Below are positions 1 through 10,984 of a stretch of DNA of 64,000 bases, one piece after another; the first letter of the stretch is position 1, and every line of letters starts with the position of its first letter. The DNA is from Antedon mediterranea (taxonomy: Eukaryota > Echinodermata > Crinoidea > Comatulida > Antedonidae). The notes beneath the pieces are model-generated. The model was not told where the DNA came from and searched no databases. It was given only the letters and a program-made list of their open reading frames with translations. Location: assembly GCF_964355755.1 (NCBI RefSeq), contig NC_092670.1:11405201-11469200 (forward strand), given 5' to 3'. A program made the translations under genes and the position numbers.

Positions 1-579
1 ATATCAAATGTACAACACTATTGTTTATACAAATTATCTACAAAGATGACAATATGAGAATACTCAGAACCGATATTGTTTATGTACCGTACGGCGTACA
101 CTCTATTGATTTGATGTTTTTGTTTCTTTTCATAATCAAGTGTGAAATAGATTTATAACCGATTTGTATGAAACATTTAAAAACATTCCATACCTTTTCT
201 TTCATTGATTCAATGACTGAAGTAAGATTGAGTGTGATGCTTGGAATAAGACTTACAATACTTAGACATAAATGTTCATACACATAGAAGAGATAGACAC
301 ATTACAATTAATAATACTTATAATACTTAAGAATATAATTGAAAATGTGTTGTTCTGTTATTGTTCAATTAGTTATGTAATTATTATGCTTCATACACAA
401 AGCCTCTAAGTGTTAACAGTATTACCTCAGTCATTTTGTGGATCAAACACGTAATGGAAACATACTCCCAATGCAGCTTTACCAGGTAACCTGGTGGAAA
501 ACGTAAGTAAAGTATCTTGCCTAAGGATATAAGCAACCAAACGAGTGTTTGACTGAAATACAACGTCCAAAAACTGCCC
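1..579. other. Gene-free AT-rich stretch
   Basis: Two minus-strand frames of 60-67 codons lack any domain, coding bias or splice context. No repeat was recognised. Confidence 0.5.
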
Positions 580-655
580 TAAAGCTCTGTCTACTATACA
601 TATGGACACGATGACGTCATGTAATATTTTGGCACATCACACATGGTTTACTATT
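580..655. repeat. Family C MITE fragment
   Basis: AAAGCTCTGTCTACTATACA, ATGGACACGATGACGTCATG and TTTGGCACATCACACATGGT retain the family C order without a right arm. Confidence 0.4.
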
Positions 656-754
656 TATGCTTTCTGACTGAAATAAGGCTTTTGAAAAGAGGAAATGTAC
701 TGTACTCCTTTTAAAAGCTTTATTTCAAAGGTTTTCTGCAAGTCAGTTTCTATT

Positions 755-880
755 CTAGATGACTTGCAACAGTCTGTTAGACTCAATCTAGTGACAGCTG
801 CAGATTCAGGTGCAAGCCAGCTGTTGAATGGTTATTAGTGCTTTCGACCGTCCGAGATCGGCTGATGAGGCCTAACTATT
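755..880. repeat. Dispersed repeat, copy 1
   Basis: CTAGATGACTTGCAACAGTC and GTTAGACTCAATCTAGTGAC recur at 37586. It ends in a B-box-like CTTTCGACCGTCCGAGATCG, so it may be a SINE relative. Confidence 0.45.
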
Positions 881-1921
881 GCCAAGAGACATGCATATCG
901 TCTTATCGTCTGTCATGAATACAATTTGTGTAGGCCTACAATCTTAAGATATTGTATTTTGATAAGTGGACGTGCCATAACGTACCATTATTATTGTCAT
1001 AACTAACTGTCTGCAACGATTAACATTTTTATACTATAAATTTTACGGACATTAGAGAATAGAACAAAATTATTAGACCTATCAAATTTCAAATAAAATG
1101 ATTATAATTTTTATCTCATACAGACCTAAAACGGACCTTAATATCATAACCGTATGTTGTCAATAGTTTGAAATAATAACGTTTTTTTTTTAAATTTCAG
1201 TGCACTTGATAGAAACGAGTTCACACATCTATTAAACGCGTTTATATCCTTGATAAAAACGAGTCGAGTTCACACATCTATTAAACGCGTTTATACCCGC
1301 TATATTACAATGAAAAGGAATGTATAGCTCTATTCTTTCTGTGTTTCTTTTCTATTGAATTTCGATTACGAAATAGAAACACACACCTTATACGCTCGAT
1401 AGAAATGCGTCTAATTACCTCAAGTGGGATCTATGATCAACTCGGTCGTTTGAATCACAAGTTAGTCTGTGCTTGAAGCAAACAGGGTTAATTTAATCTA
1501 TTGGGAACCATTTAATCACGCTCATTACATGCTATATTGCGGTTAATTTGCTCTGTGGGCAAGCGTTTTATATATAAATAAATATATAATATTTTTAGCT
1601 ATCTCTGTGTATGTTTTCAGACATTTTCTTCAACCTAATGCGTGTTTCAAGCGTTGTTATACATTGAATTTGAATAACAGCGAATCAGTCGGCCGTGTGG
1701 AACATAATTAGACGCATATACACGATGTTTTATTGACTTATTCAATGTAAAATTTAATTGGATATGTTTTATGGGGTTTAAAAAGTCATAATCTTTCAAG
1801 TTAATTTTGAAATTATTACTAAAATTGGTCAACAATAATGTAAGCATCTCAATGTACGCATGAAAGGTAAGACGTTTTTAAACGAAGAGATGATGAAACC
1901 TCTGTAAACCAAAGTGCATAT
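881..1921. other. Gene-free stretch
   Basis: Apart from the 50-bp duplication at 1201 I see no gene or element. The minus frame at 1647-1847 looks random. Confidence 0.45.
1201..1295. repeat. Tandem duplication of about 50 bp
   Basis: GAGTTCACACATCTATTAAA and CGCGTTTATA occur twice, at about 1218 and 1268. Confidence 0.7.
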
Positions 1922-1924
1922 TTA

Positions 1925-2046
1925 AGCTTGGGTTCCCACGCAAGTACGTGGCGCAACGTATGATTATTCGAACTGTCGCGTGTTGTGATTGGTCAACTCG
2001 CTTGCGCTGCGGCTTACGGTCTTGCGTTGCGTCCTAGTGAAACCAA
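1925..2046. mobile_element. Family A MITE copy (PIF/Harbinger-like)
   Basis: Palindromic: GGTTCCCAC at the left, and GATTGGTCAACTCGCTTGCG and CCTAGTGAAACC at the right. TTA flanks it at 1922-1924 and 2047-2049. Confidence 0.65.
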
Positions 2047-2604
2047 TTAATAGTTTTCTTACACTTCATTTTACATTACCGTGACAAACTAGAGTGTGTG
2101 AGTGTAAATGCGTACTTGTACATAATCACGCACACATTTCGTACATTGTGTTACATTGTGATTACAACGTGTGAATCGGGCTTTACAACAAGCTAATGGA
2201 AATGAGTGACGTTTTACGCACTTTACATTTCTCTCAACCTTAGATTGACCGTTGCCAGCTTATATCGGCTGTAAATCTATCCCGATAATGTCCATCTCAC
2301 TCTCTGAGGAATATTATGTAGGCCTGTGTGCGAATTTACTGTATGTTAATGAAAGTTTAATGCAACCTACGCCATGGTATTTTATACCGCCTGCAATATA
2401 AAATTTAGCGTGGCAAATTGTGATGTGAACAGCTGCGCGCGTGACGTCATTTTGAGAGTGGATACTTTATTAAGTATTCACGTCGTTTTTTACAGAAGTA
2501 ATATAAGTTATATTAAGAATACAGAAAATAGATATATGTTATCTTGTTTGATTGAACTACTATACCCACTGACATTTACGTACACTTACTACAATTATTA
2601 TACT

Positions 2605-2820
2605 ATAAAGTCCAATTTACACAGACGAGTCGTACCGGTAAGCGGAAAACAAATATATATATAATATATATATAAAATCTATGTTATTTCTTATGACTAT
2701 TTACGCAACATGCGGAGCGGACGGGGGCGGTTGAGCGGAATAGATAGATAGATAGATACAGATTATTATATGTGGGACAAGCTACGCGGTTTTCTCTTAC
2801 CGCTACCACTGTCTGTACAT
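2605..2820. mobile_element. Family B MITE copy (diverged)
   Basis: It begins CCAATTTACACAGACGAG, contains GCGGAGCGGACGG, and ends with CTACGCGGTTTTCTCTTACC. It carries a short GATA repeat near 2741-2757 and a TA-rich insertion near 2650-2675. Confidence 0.55.
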
Positions 2821-2833
2821 TAATTAACCCTAA

Positions 2834-2991
2834 AGCTTAGTTCTCACTAGGACGCAACGCAAAGACGTAAGTGTAACGCAAGCGGGTTGACTAATAGCAA
2901 GCGACAGTTCGAATAATCCATCGCTTGTGATTTGTCAACTCACTTACGTTGCGTTACGGCCTTGTGTTGAGTCTCTGGTGGGAACTAAGCA
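2834..2991. mobile_element. Family A MITE copy between two family B copies
   Basis: GACGCAACGCAAAGACGTAA is mirrored by TTACGGCCTTGTGTTGAGTC. The flanks are TAA (2831-2833) and TTA (2992-2994). The right TTA is shared with the next family B copy. Confidence 0.7.
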
Positions 2992-2994
2992 TTA

Positions 2995-3162
2995 AAGCCA
3001 ATTTACACAGACGAGCGGTAACGGTAATAAAAATTCCTTATGACCATTTACACACAACGCGGAGCGGACGGTCGGTCCGCTCAGGATAGATACAGATTAT
3101 ACGTGGGACAATCTACGCGGTTCACCGCTTACCGTTACCGCTCGTCTATGTATAAATTGGCC
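2995..3162. mobile_element. Family B MITE copy (well preserved)
   Basis: AAGCCAATTTACACAGACGA at the left pairs with CTCGTCTATGTATAAATTGG at the right, with CGGTAACGG inside each arm. TTA lies on both sides (2992-2994, 3163-3165). Confidence 0.7.
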
Positions 3163-3551
3163 TTAACGTTTACTGTATAACCGCAACGGTTACAACATGT
3201 AAGGCAGTTCATATAAAAATACATTAAGAAATTACTTATTATTAAGTAAGTATTTTTTTTAAATGTTTTCAACAATTTTCTATTGTAAAATAAATATAAT
3301 GAGTGCCTTCGTTACAATAGAAACAAAATGATATGTATCTTTTAACTTTGCAATTACACTGGTACACAATTGATGCAATATAAATATTGATCAGGGGAAA
3401 TTAAATGCGTTTATGTCATGCACGCCATGAAGAAAAAATGTAGCTTAGCTGACACAAATTATAAAATTTGAACGACGACAGGAATGACATATACTTTTAA
3501 GCATATACATTTTATGAGTGAATATACTCGTTTGCGTAAAAGTACGATGTA

Positions 3552-3803
3552 AAGCCTGTTTTCCGGTCGAAGTTATTCGATGCTATCGTCGTTGATCGTT
3601 CAGCCTGTTTTCCTGTCGACGTTATTCGATGCTATCGTCGTTGATCGTTAACAGTTCAACGACGATCATTTGAAAACGATCAAGTTGAAATGATAACGAT
3701 AGCGAGTACCTTTTCTTGTAAATGGTTAACATTTCAATGTTTACGTAAGATCACCGATTATTGTTAACGTAGCGTCGAATAACGTCGACAGGAAAACAGG
3801 CTT
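3552..3803. mobile_element. Palindromic MITE with TA target (Tc1/mariner-like)
   Basis: The ends are AAGCCTGTTTTCC and its inverse, flanked by TA (3550-3551, 3804-3805). About 47 bp of the left end is duplicated in tandem (3554-3601, 3603-3649). No frame. Confidence 0.6.
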
Positions 3804-3914
3804 TATACTCCAATACGAACAACGTCAGAATCAGAGGAAATTAAAATCACCAATTTGTGGTAAGCTCTGCATACCACTCTAGTGGACCCGTGTATTTCCG
3901 TTATGCTGGCACCA

Positions 3915-4045
3915 ATATTTATAACCACAAACACAACCCGTAAGTCACTCTAATGTGAACCATTTCGTTTGAACCTACTCCCAGTGTTAACCACAAACAC
4001 AATTTGTAAGTCGCTGCCGATGTGAACCATCTAGTTTGAACCTGT
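3915..4045. repeat. Two-copy tandem repeat of about 65 bp
   Basis: AACCACAAACACAA, then GTAAGTC, GTGAACCAT and GTTTGAACCT appear twice. Confidence 0.65.
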
Positions 4046-5569
4046 ATCCTCGTTACGCTTTCTCACGCCATACTGTTTATGTTTGATGTTTGATCGGAAA
4101 AAATCCATTACGTCTTTCAGTACATTTCAGTTACTAATGTACGGGTTGGTTATGACTCAATTTGACTCGTCTTGGTAACAGTAATGGCTTTCAAAATGTA
4201 ATATAATGTAAAACCACCGTGTACGTGAAAGGTTGTAGGCCTATATAACTGGAACAGGGTTAACATCAACTCAAGTTCTCGGTACGAATATGCCCCAACG
4301 TGTATCTGTTTCAATAATGCTTTCAATCATGTTTCCGAGATAGTTTCTTTTAAAAATAGTAAATAATAGATATTTGAACACGTTTTCAAAAAAAATCTGG
4401 AAATGAGTGTTGAATACCAAATCACATATCGTTTTAAGACTATGATGTCAATAACAAGGTCAAAATCCGCGTTATAAATGAATTGAAATTGATTTTGCTA
4501 CTTATATATCATCAGCTAAGATATCATTTAAAATTGAATCGAATTCACCGAATTGCTTGGCAAAAGTGATAACATGCCACTAAAGTGTTTATCATATACA
4601 TTTGTGTTTTACATGTACGACATATTTACAGAATATTTACAACTTATTAATATTGATATAGTATTTAAATAAAAATAATTTCTTAAATATACTTGAATCC
4701 TAATATTGACACTTTGTTTACGTACATCAAATAGATAAACATTTGTGTCGAATAAGAACCGCGACGCTTATAATAAATAACCGTAAGTCCGGTGCACACT
4801 GAATATCTTACACGCGAAGTGACAAGCGACAAACCGCAAAATTGCGCGAAGCTTGAAAATCGACTGATGTTCACTGAAATCGTTCGTCGCGTCATAATTA
4901 CGGTTCGATTTGACGCTTGCCGCGTGTCGCTTCGCGTGTGTCTTGTTCAGTATGCACCGGTCTTTACAATGGATACCATTGGGCAGTAGCCTCGACACAA
5001 TGTATTATAATGCGGTTGTAAATATCAACTATCAAAACAACCACCATTAGCCAAATAAAAAGCACCACAGTCAAATAAGTGCCGCATACCTTTAAAGAGA
5101 CCACGGTGATAACTTTACAATTTACACGGGCAAGAATAAGATTGTTATACGAAAATAATGCCTTCTCAGAGGCAATGCTCATGGTCTTTTTTCAGATGGT
5201 AGTAATTGGTCATGATAATAGGCCTACCCCTGAGATAAATCCATCCGAATCTGTACGTGGTGTGAACGACACGAGGCCTATCGTGGGTGGGAAACAATGA
5301 CCAGTATAAACCTCATTCCAAACAAAATTGAAATAAATTTTGGCGGTGCATCTTTTACATCTATTCAGCAATATGAATAAAATAGGCCTAGCTATAATAC
5401 AGCAGTAATTGAAAATATTCAATATTCACAAACTCTGGTGTCTCACAGCAGAAATGTTGTCACTCTTGATCACCACGACTTAGTTAAGCTTATACCAAAA
5501 ACCTGGTTGTTGTGAATATGCACGTTACTTCAATATTATGTAAGGCCCCGGTGTAGGCCTACACAGTAT
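4046..5569. other. Gene-free stretch downstream of the GPCR
   Basis: It holds the palindrome at 4783. Frames at 4964-5422 on both strands overlap one another and have no domain. The last part should include the GPCR 3' UTR, but no clear minus-strand AATAAA was found. Confidence 0.45.
4783..4967. mobile_element. Short palindromic MITE
   Basis: The left GTAAGTCCGGTGCACACTGA pairs with the right CAGTATGCACCGGTCTTTAC, and both arms continue with CACGCGAAG. About 185 bp. Overlapping open frames on both strands are a by-product of the palindrome. Confidence 0.55.
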
Positions 5570-6589
5570 TCACATTTGTTCACTTGTCTGCTGAGTGGCC
5601 GTTATATTAGTGGTTCCGGCATCGTTTGCGATGGTATATTCAGGCCCGGCTGATACATGTCCAAAGAGAAGATACCTTCTAAAGTATTTCTTAAATAGAG
5701 GGCTTCGGGTGTATAGCACGATCGGGTTGACGCACGAATTCATGTACATAAATATGGTGGATATACTTGGCAAAAGTTTAATCCATCCATGGTCAAGATC
5801 ATGATTGAACTGCTTTACTAGATTATTGACATTAAGTGGAAGCCAACAGATAGCAAACAAAACAGCGATTATCATTACAGTAGCGGCGAGGTGTTTTCGA
5901 GCGGCTTGCGAGCGACTTGTGCCACCTGATGACGAATTAAACGTTGCCGGCTGATCCGTTAGCTTCACGGCCATCATTATATAAAAAAGCACAACTAACA
6001 ACATTGGTACGATATACATAAAAACGAATCGAACAATGGCGTAAGCTATCGCTTCTGGTGAGCCATGCGGTAAATGCTGACACCAGGAAAATTCACAATA
6101 CGTTTCGACGTTGGCGGTATAAGTCAACGGTATGCTGAACCCGATGGATACGATCCAAATGACTGCAAGTTTGAACAGAAGCGAGTTTACAGGGTTAAGG
6201 CTACTTCTTGATTTTGGCTGAGCAACGGCTTTATATCGATCTAAGCTTAAACTCAGAATAGTGAAAATAGTGACGCCCTGGATAACGATGGATAATGAGC
6301 TGAAAAACTTACATTGTAGTTTCGAGGTTTTGAAAGGTTGTAAGTATTTTCTAAATTCTAAAATTGGGGTTAAGGACATCAATATAAAGTCTCCAATTGC
6401 TAAATTCAACATGGCATAATTCGAACTTGTGCGCATGTGTCTGTTTAATGTCACGGACAGTATAACGAGCAGGTTACCAAGAAGTCCCACTATTGAAATG
6501 ATCACTGTTGCAGCCACATAAATTTTGGCATCAGTCTCGGGAACATAATATTCAGGTTGCGTACAGTTAGGCCCAGTATTGTTATCCAT
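5570..6589 (-). CDS. Class A (rhodopsin-like) peptide GPCR, bombesin/endothelin-receptor-like
   Basis: A single uninterrupted reading frame of 339 residues encodes a complete seven-helix receptor of the plasma membrane. Visible in order: two N-glycosylation sequons near the N-terminus (N3, N8); TM1 about 24-48 with G38-N39; TM2 57-79 with LAxxD at 64-67; C93 before TM3; DRY at 117-119; W145 in TM4; extracellular loop 2 cysteines C165 and C170; P195 in TM5; CWLP at 248-251 in TM6; and SCVNPIVLY at 285-293 in TM7. The last motif replaces the usual NPxxY with NPxxxY. From family knowledge, that form and LSLDRYKAV at 114-122 are typical of bombesin/endothelin/GPR37-like receptors, so a peptide ligand and G-protein signalling are inferred. 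The start ATG has A at -3 and G at +4. The 5' UTR may contain a splice acceptor. No neighbour suggests a ligand. A more distant peptide-receptor subfamily is possible. Confidence 0.9.
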   Translation of the reverse strand: MDNNTGPNCTQPEYYVPETDAKIYVAATVIISIVGLLGNLLVILSVTLNRHMRTSSNYAMLNLAIGDFILMSLTPILEFRKYLQPFKTSKLQCKFFSSLSIVIQGVTIFTILSLSLDRYKAVAQPKSRSSLNPVNSLLFKLAVIWIVSIGFSIPLTYTANVETYCEFSWCQHLPHGSPEAIAYAIVRFVFMYIVPMLLVVLFYIMMAVKLTDQPATFNSSSGGTSRSQAARKHLAATVMIIAVLFAICWLPLNVNNLVKQFNHDLDHGWIKLLPSISTIFMYMNSCVNPIVLYTRSPLFKKYFRRYLLFGHVSAGPEYTIANDAGTTNITATQQTSEQM

Positions 6590-6744
6590 TATTGCACCAC
6601 TTTGTTTTACTGTGTATTTTCTTCAGACGTAACGAGTAGTATAGTCATAGTTGCCTATAAAATAAAGAACAGAATTTGGTTATTATTTCTCACAATAAAT
6701 ACATTTCAAACAAAATATACATTTGAACAGAGATTGTCTCGGAT

Positions 6745-6940
6745 AACAAGGTTGAGGATGCTGATGGTTCTTGAAGCTCTCTTTGCAGCTCAAAACAAAG
6801 CTAAACTGAGATTGGGTGCAAGTGAAGCGTCAGAGCCAAAAAAATGTGCAAAACCTGGTTCCGCAGTTGCCATGGAGCATGCAATCGAGAGATGTCTCCA
6901 ACAAGAATGTCAATATGATGCAGCGAGGGAAGAAACATGA
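6745..6940 (+). pseudogene. Unrecognised open segment upstream of the GPCR
   Basis: An open stretch of about 65 codons ends at TGA at 6938-6940. It has protein-like composition (Ala, Glu, Lys, Arg, Gln and Cys mixed, unlike the AT-rich surroundings), including EALFAAQNKAKLRL and AMEHAIERCLQQEC. I do not recognise the family. It could be a fragment of a transposable-element protein, since family A MITEs follow directly. Low confidence. Confidence 0.25.
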
Positions 6941-6997
6941 AAGTCAAAGAGGATGAAAATAACAGTTATGAATAGTAGGATGCTGGTTACACAGTTA

Positions 6998-7139
6998 TGT
7001 TTGGTTCCCACTAGAGACACAACACGAGGACGCAACGTAGGTGAGTTGACCACTCACAAGCAATGGATTATTATTCGAACTGTCGCTTGTCATTGGTCAA
7101 CTCGCTGGCGTTGCGTTGCGTTCTAGTGGGAGCAAAGCT
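6998..7139. mobile_element. Family A MITE copy
   Basis: GGTTCCCACTAGAGAC opens it, and TTGCGTTGCGTTCTAGTGGG closes it. TTA flanks it at 6995-6997 and 7140-7142. The centre is GACCACTCACAAGCAATGG. Confidence 0.7.
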
Positions 7140-7288
7140 TTACCATGGACGCAAGTGTATAGAGAGATAGCGCTAGGCCTAGATGGACAGTAGGATGCTG
7201 ATGACAAGAGATGGTGCAAAATAGAACAGAATAGATTTAGCGAGAGAAGAGATGTGCTGAGGTAACGCAAGAAGATGCACAGGACAGA

Positions 7289-7475
7289 GATGGTTCCCAC
7301 GTTGTTTTCTAATCATTCAAGTTCACTTAAAAAGGAATGCGAAAGTGATAGAAGATTATTTTCTTACGTTGTGTCATTGCGTTGGAATTGCGGCATGATT
7401 TTTTCATAGTGGGGACCAAGCCAATGTAGGCTTACGTCTTAGCATTGCGTACAAGTGGGAACTAAAATTAAAGCG
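7289..7475. repeat. Diverged family A fragments
   Basis: GGTTCCCACGTTG, then CTTACGTTGTGTCATTGCGT, GTGGGGACCAAGC and finally CGTACAAGTGGGAACTAAA indicate two eroded family A ends in tandem. Confidence 0.4.
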
Positions 7476-8189
7476 TGGTGATGAAAGAGTTGGCATAGTA
7501 CATATGCCGACAGAGCGAATTTAAATTCGAAAGAAGAAGATTTTTTTTTATAAATTTAACAATATGTGCATTGTATCATTAAGAAATCCTTTCAACTCTC
7601 TGCGAATGTTTTAAAACTATATGTTTGTACGCATTACTAAAATTAGAGTAAGGATACAAGAAATAAAGTAATTGATAAATTGAACATTAAAGCCCATACT
7701 TAGATTGTGGATTAAAGTAAAACGTCTTGAAAATGGAAATGAATATTGTTATTCATTTCACCGTCGATACACTCTACACTATTCATATCCAAATTTATGT
7801 TGCACTTAATGCGATATCGTATACGTTTCTATTTTTATAGTCCATTTGCTACTGTTGCGCGCGTTTTATGTTATTTGTCGAATGATATCATTTTAAACAT
7901 ATCTTGTTTCACTATCGGACCAATTTACATCACACTGGTATTGACAGAGCAGTGTCAATATTGGAGATATGCACCCATTACACACAATTTATGTGCATAA
8001 TTTTCAAAAGTCTCAACAACGGGATGGTTTAAATTTTCATCATGAAATTTAATTTTGATATATTGTATTGAAAATAAATAATACGTGACATTGAAAAGAA
8101 ATAAAAAAAATCAATAAATGTAAAAGAATAGAACATAAATTTACAGTGAAAGGTTATGTACTATCTAATTAAGCCGCCGATTATCGGTA
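7476..8189. other. Gene-free stretch
   Basis: The 84-codon plus frame at 7746-8000 shows no recognisable domain. AT-rich and without clear repeats. Confidence 0.4.
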
Positions 8190-8345
8190 CTTTATCTACA
8201 CCTCGTCCAGTATCATAGTCACATGTATCACATGTGACGCATGTACCATGCCTGTACCTGCACTTTAACCTTACCCAACATGATACAGAATCTACATGTG
8301 ATTATTGTGACACTGTATTACAGACTATGCCTTGATACTGGTAAT
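8190..8345. repeat. Palindromic dispersed repeat, full copy
   Basis: CCAGTATCATAGTCACATG at the left is mirrored by GTGACACTGTATTACAGACT and CCTTGATACTGG at the right. Parts recur at 21448 and 29793. Confidence 0.4.
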
Positions 8346-9152
8346 ATAATCATATTTGTTGAAAGAGTACAGTTAATCTGGTGAACATTAATAGGTACGA
8401 CTTTTGATCCGTATCTATCTGAACCGAACCGATTTAATGAATCGCGAAACTTATGTGTATGTTGAAATATAACGAGTGGGGACCGTTATATTATACTGAC
8501 GACTATAGTCCTAGAACACAACTAAAATAAGTTCTTTCATACAAAGATGACATATTCATGTTTATTTAACTTAATCTTACAGATCAGTCGTTAGCTTAAT
8601 CGCAATAATCCGTTAGATTTAAAATCATCTTTATCAGCTGGGTTCCATAATCTTTAAGTCGATACACTTGAATTACTATGTAAGATATTTTCTAAAACAA
8701 AAATCAATTTATAATATATAAGGTATGCTGTGAGTGACCGAGCAGCAGTTTAGACAGGGGCACTGCAAACGATAGCCGTAATAATATCGGCACAGGTTCA
8801 AGGCACTTCCTCGCAATGGTTCTGGTGGTAGAATAATTCATTTGTGATAAGTATCGGAGTCAACTGTATAAACCTATCTTAGCTCGTGTGTGAATTCATA
8901 CCAGTGAATCTTTCGGAATGGGCATGGGCAGGGGTTACACGCATGCCTTGGTCCGTACCATTACTGTATTGGGTTAACAAAACCTTCCAGCTGAATCACT
9001 ACTGTTATAGGGAAAACCACGCGAGTGGCCATTTATCCCTCAAATAAGATGAAAAGGAAATAAACACTTTGACAAAATTCCTTATGATTTCTATCTACTT
9101 CTTCAATGTTTATGCTCTAAGTAATGTAGAGTATTTGTAATTCACATGCACT

Positions 9153-9658
9153 CCACTAGTTATCAAACTTTATGTGACAAAATATATATGGACATGATGA
9201 TGTAATATACAACCATATTTAAGCATATTAAGCCATTAATGCAATTATTCTAATGTAAAATCATTTATTTATAAATGTAAACTAGGTAAATATAAGCCAA
9301 ATCTATCAAAATGGTTATGAACGAGTTAAAAAGGTTTTATGGAACGGAAAAATTTATTTATCATCAGAATTTTGAGGACAGTATTTTTAATAGAAAATGG
9401 ATAAAATTAGAAGAATTTATAAATCAAATATGAAATTGTTAGAGATTAGAATAATTTTTATGAACCTTTATTTAATTTGTTAGATGGATATCTTTGTTGT
9501 TTTTGTTTGCTTTTAATTTTAATTTTTTATTTGATTATGTTTTTCCTTTGTAATGTATTATATGATGAAATAAAAAAATAAATATTTAAGCATATCACTA
9601 CCATATTTGGCCACGTCACACTTTTTTGTCAAACTAGTTTGATAGCGTAGCCAGAGCT
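9153..9658. mobile_element. Family C MITE interrupted by a retroposon
   Basis: The left arm (TATCAAACTTTATGTGACAA, TATGGACATGATGATGTAAT) lies at 9160-9228 and the right arm (CCATATTTGGCCACGTCACA, CAAACTAGTTTGATAGCGTA) at 9582-9658. The two arms share a 14-bp duplication at the break. Confidence 0.65.
9229..9581 (+). mobile_element. 5'-truncated LINE-like insertion with 14-bp target duplication
   Basis: ATATTTAAGCATAT occurs at 9215-9228 and again at 9582-9595. The 353 bp between ends in an A-rich tail (GATGAAATAAAAAAATAA). A variable-length duplication and an A-rich 3' end are the marks of target-primed retrotransposition. A short open piece near 9310-9435 (WIKLEEF) may be the end of a polymerase frame. 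Confidence 0.65.
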
Positions 9659-9925
9659 AAGTAAAATAAAAAAAGATCCGATGATAGTTTCTGCTTCGGT
9701 TGTTCTTTGCCAGGAATCAGTTTGGTAGAATGTTTTTCTATTGCCTTAATTCGGCTAAAAGTCACAAAGTGTTGAAAATTAAATGGGAAATTAGAAAAAA
9801 AAAACTTTTAAAAATATTATTGCATAGTAATTTAATCCTAGACGAATAATTACATATTAAAATTATATTTTTACGTAGTCAATTAAGTAAGCATTAGTGA
9901 GTATAGAAAATAGAGCAACATTCGC

Positions 9926-10112
9926 CGACAACGTAATGACGTACGCGCAACGCAAGTGAGTTGACCAATCACAAGCGACAGTTCGGATGATTCATTGCGT
10001 CGTGATTGGTCAACCAAATTACTTGCGTTGCACTTACATCCCTGTGGGAAGCAATCTCTATTCTATACCTATCTCTAGATATGTTGCGCCTTGCGTCCAA
10101 GTGGTAACCAAA
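9926..10112. repeat. Family A MITE copy (diverged)
   Basis: The centre is intact (CGCAACGCAAGTGAGTTGAC; GCGTCGTGATTGGTCAAC). The right end repeats the terminal motif twice (CCCTGTGGGAAGC and GCGTCCAAGTGGTAACC). Confidence 0.5.
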
Positions 10113-10984
10113 CGTTCAGAATTTGGCACTGTGTGTATTTTATTCCGTACTTCACGCCATTAGATAAATACTTGAGTATACGTGACGCAATTGCGTACAA
10201 ATAATACGTGTACAAACGTCCATTTGGGAAACGCAGGTACGTGTAGGCCTAATGTTTGCTTAACTAGAGTTCGTAAAATTTAACGTTGAATGTAAAAATC
10301 AGGTTTACCGCCTACTCGTTTTAACCCATTGGAGTCATATCCTCAGGAGTGAATTGTACCAAATTAATGCGCTAATTTTCTGCCGGACTTACGATCACCA
10401 AATAATAAAAAATGATTCTTACGGTTTTAGAGACGAGCTTATGAAAACGACAGCGCATCAATAACACGATTATATGAGCGATTAAATTACCGCTAACGCT
10501 GGACATACCGGTCAATTTAAAACTTGAAAATGCAATCAAATCTTGCTGAAATAATCAGTATATAGACAAAATAGGATCATTAATTAAGATTGAGTTGGAC
10601 GAGAATTTAAAATTCATTACCACTAATCGAACGCGTTAAGAAAATTGCAAACATATTAATCACGGTTTAAGAGATGTTGCTCTTCTATGTAGGCCCGTAG
10701 CAGTAAACTTAACTCCTTGGATTTAATCTTGATATAAAAACACCGTAATATTTTGCTGGTATTGTTCTGTTCTGTCGTTTTAGCAAATTAATCACTTTAC
10801 AACAACAATGAACCGTAGACTATGATGCCATGAAAACAAAAATATTCTTTTTCCGCGAGTTAACGAATAGTTTGAGAAGAATATACGAACAGAGTAGATA
10901 CTATACTCAAGTAGGTGATCGGTGTGTTTGATTAAGAGTTTTAATTCAAGAAAATACGTCACTAAACCAGAGAGCGTGTACCCA
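10113..10984. other. Gene-free stretch
   Basis: No long frame, palindrome or tandem repeat was noticed. Confidence 0.45.

Noticed and set aside
5595-5804. Plus-strand frame within the GPCR
   Set aside because: It is the antisense shadow of the receptor gene.
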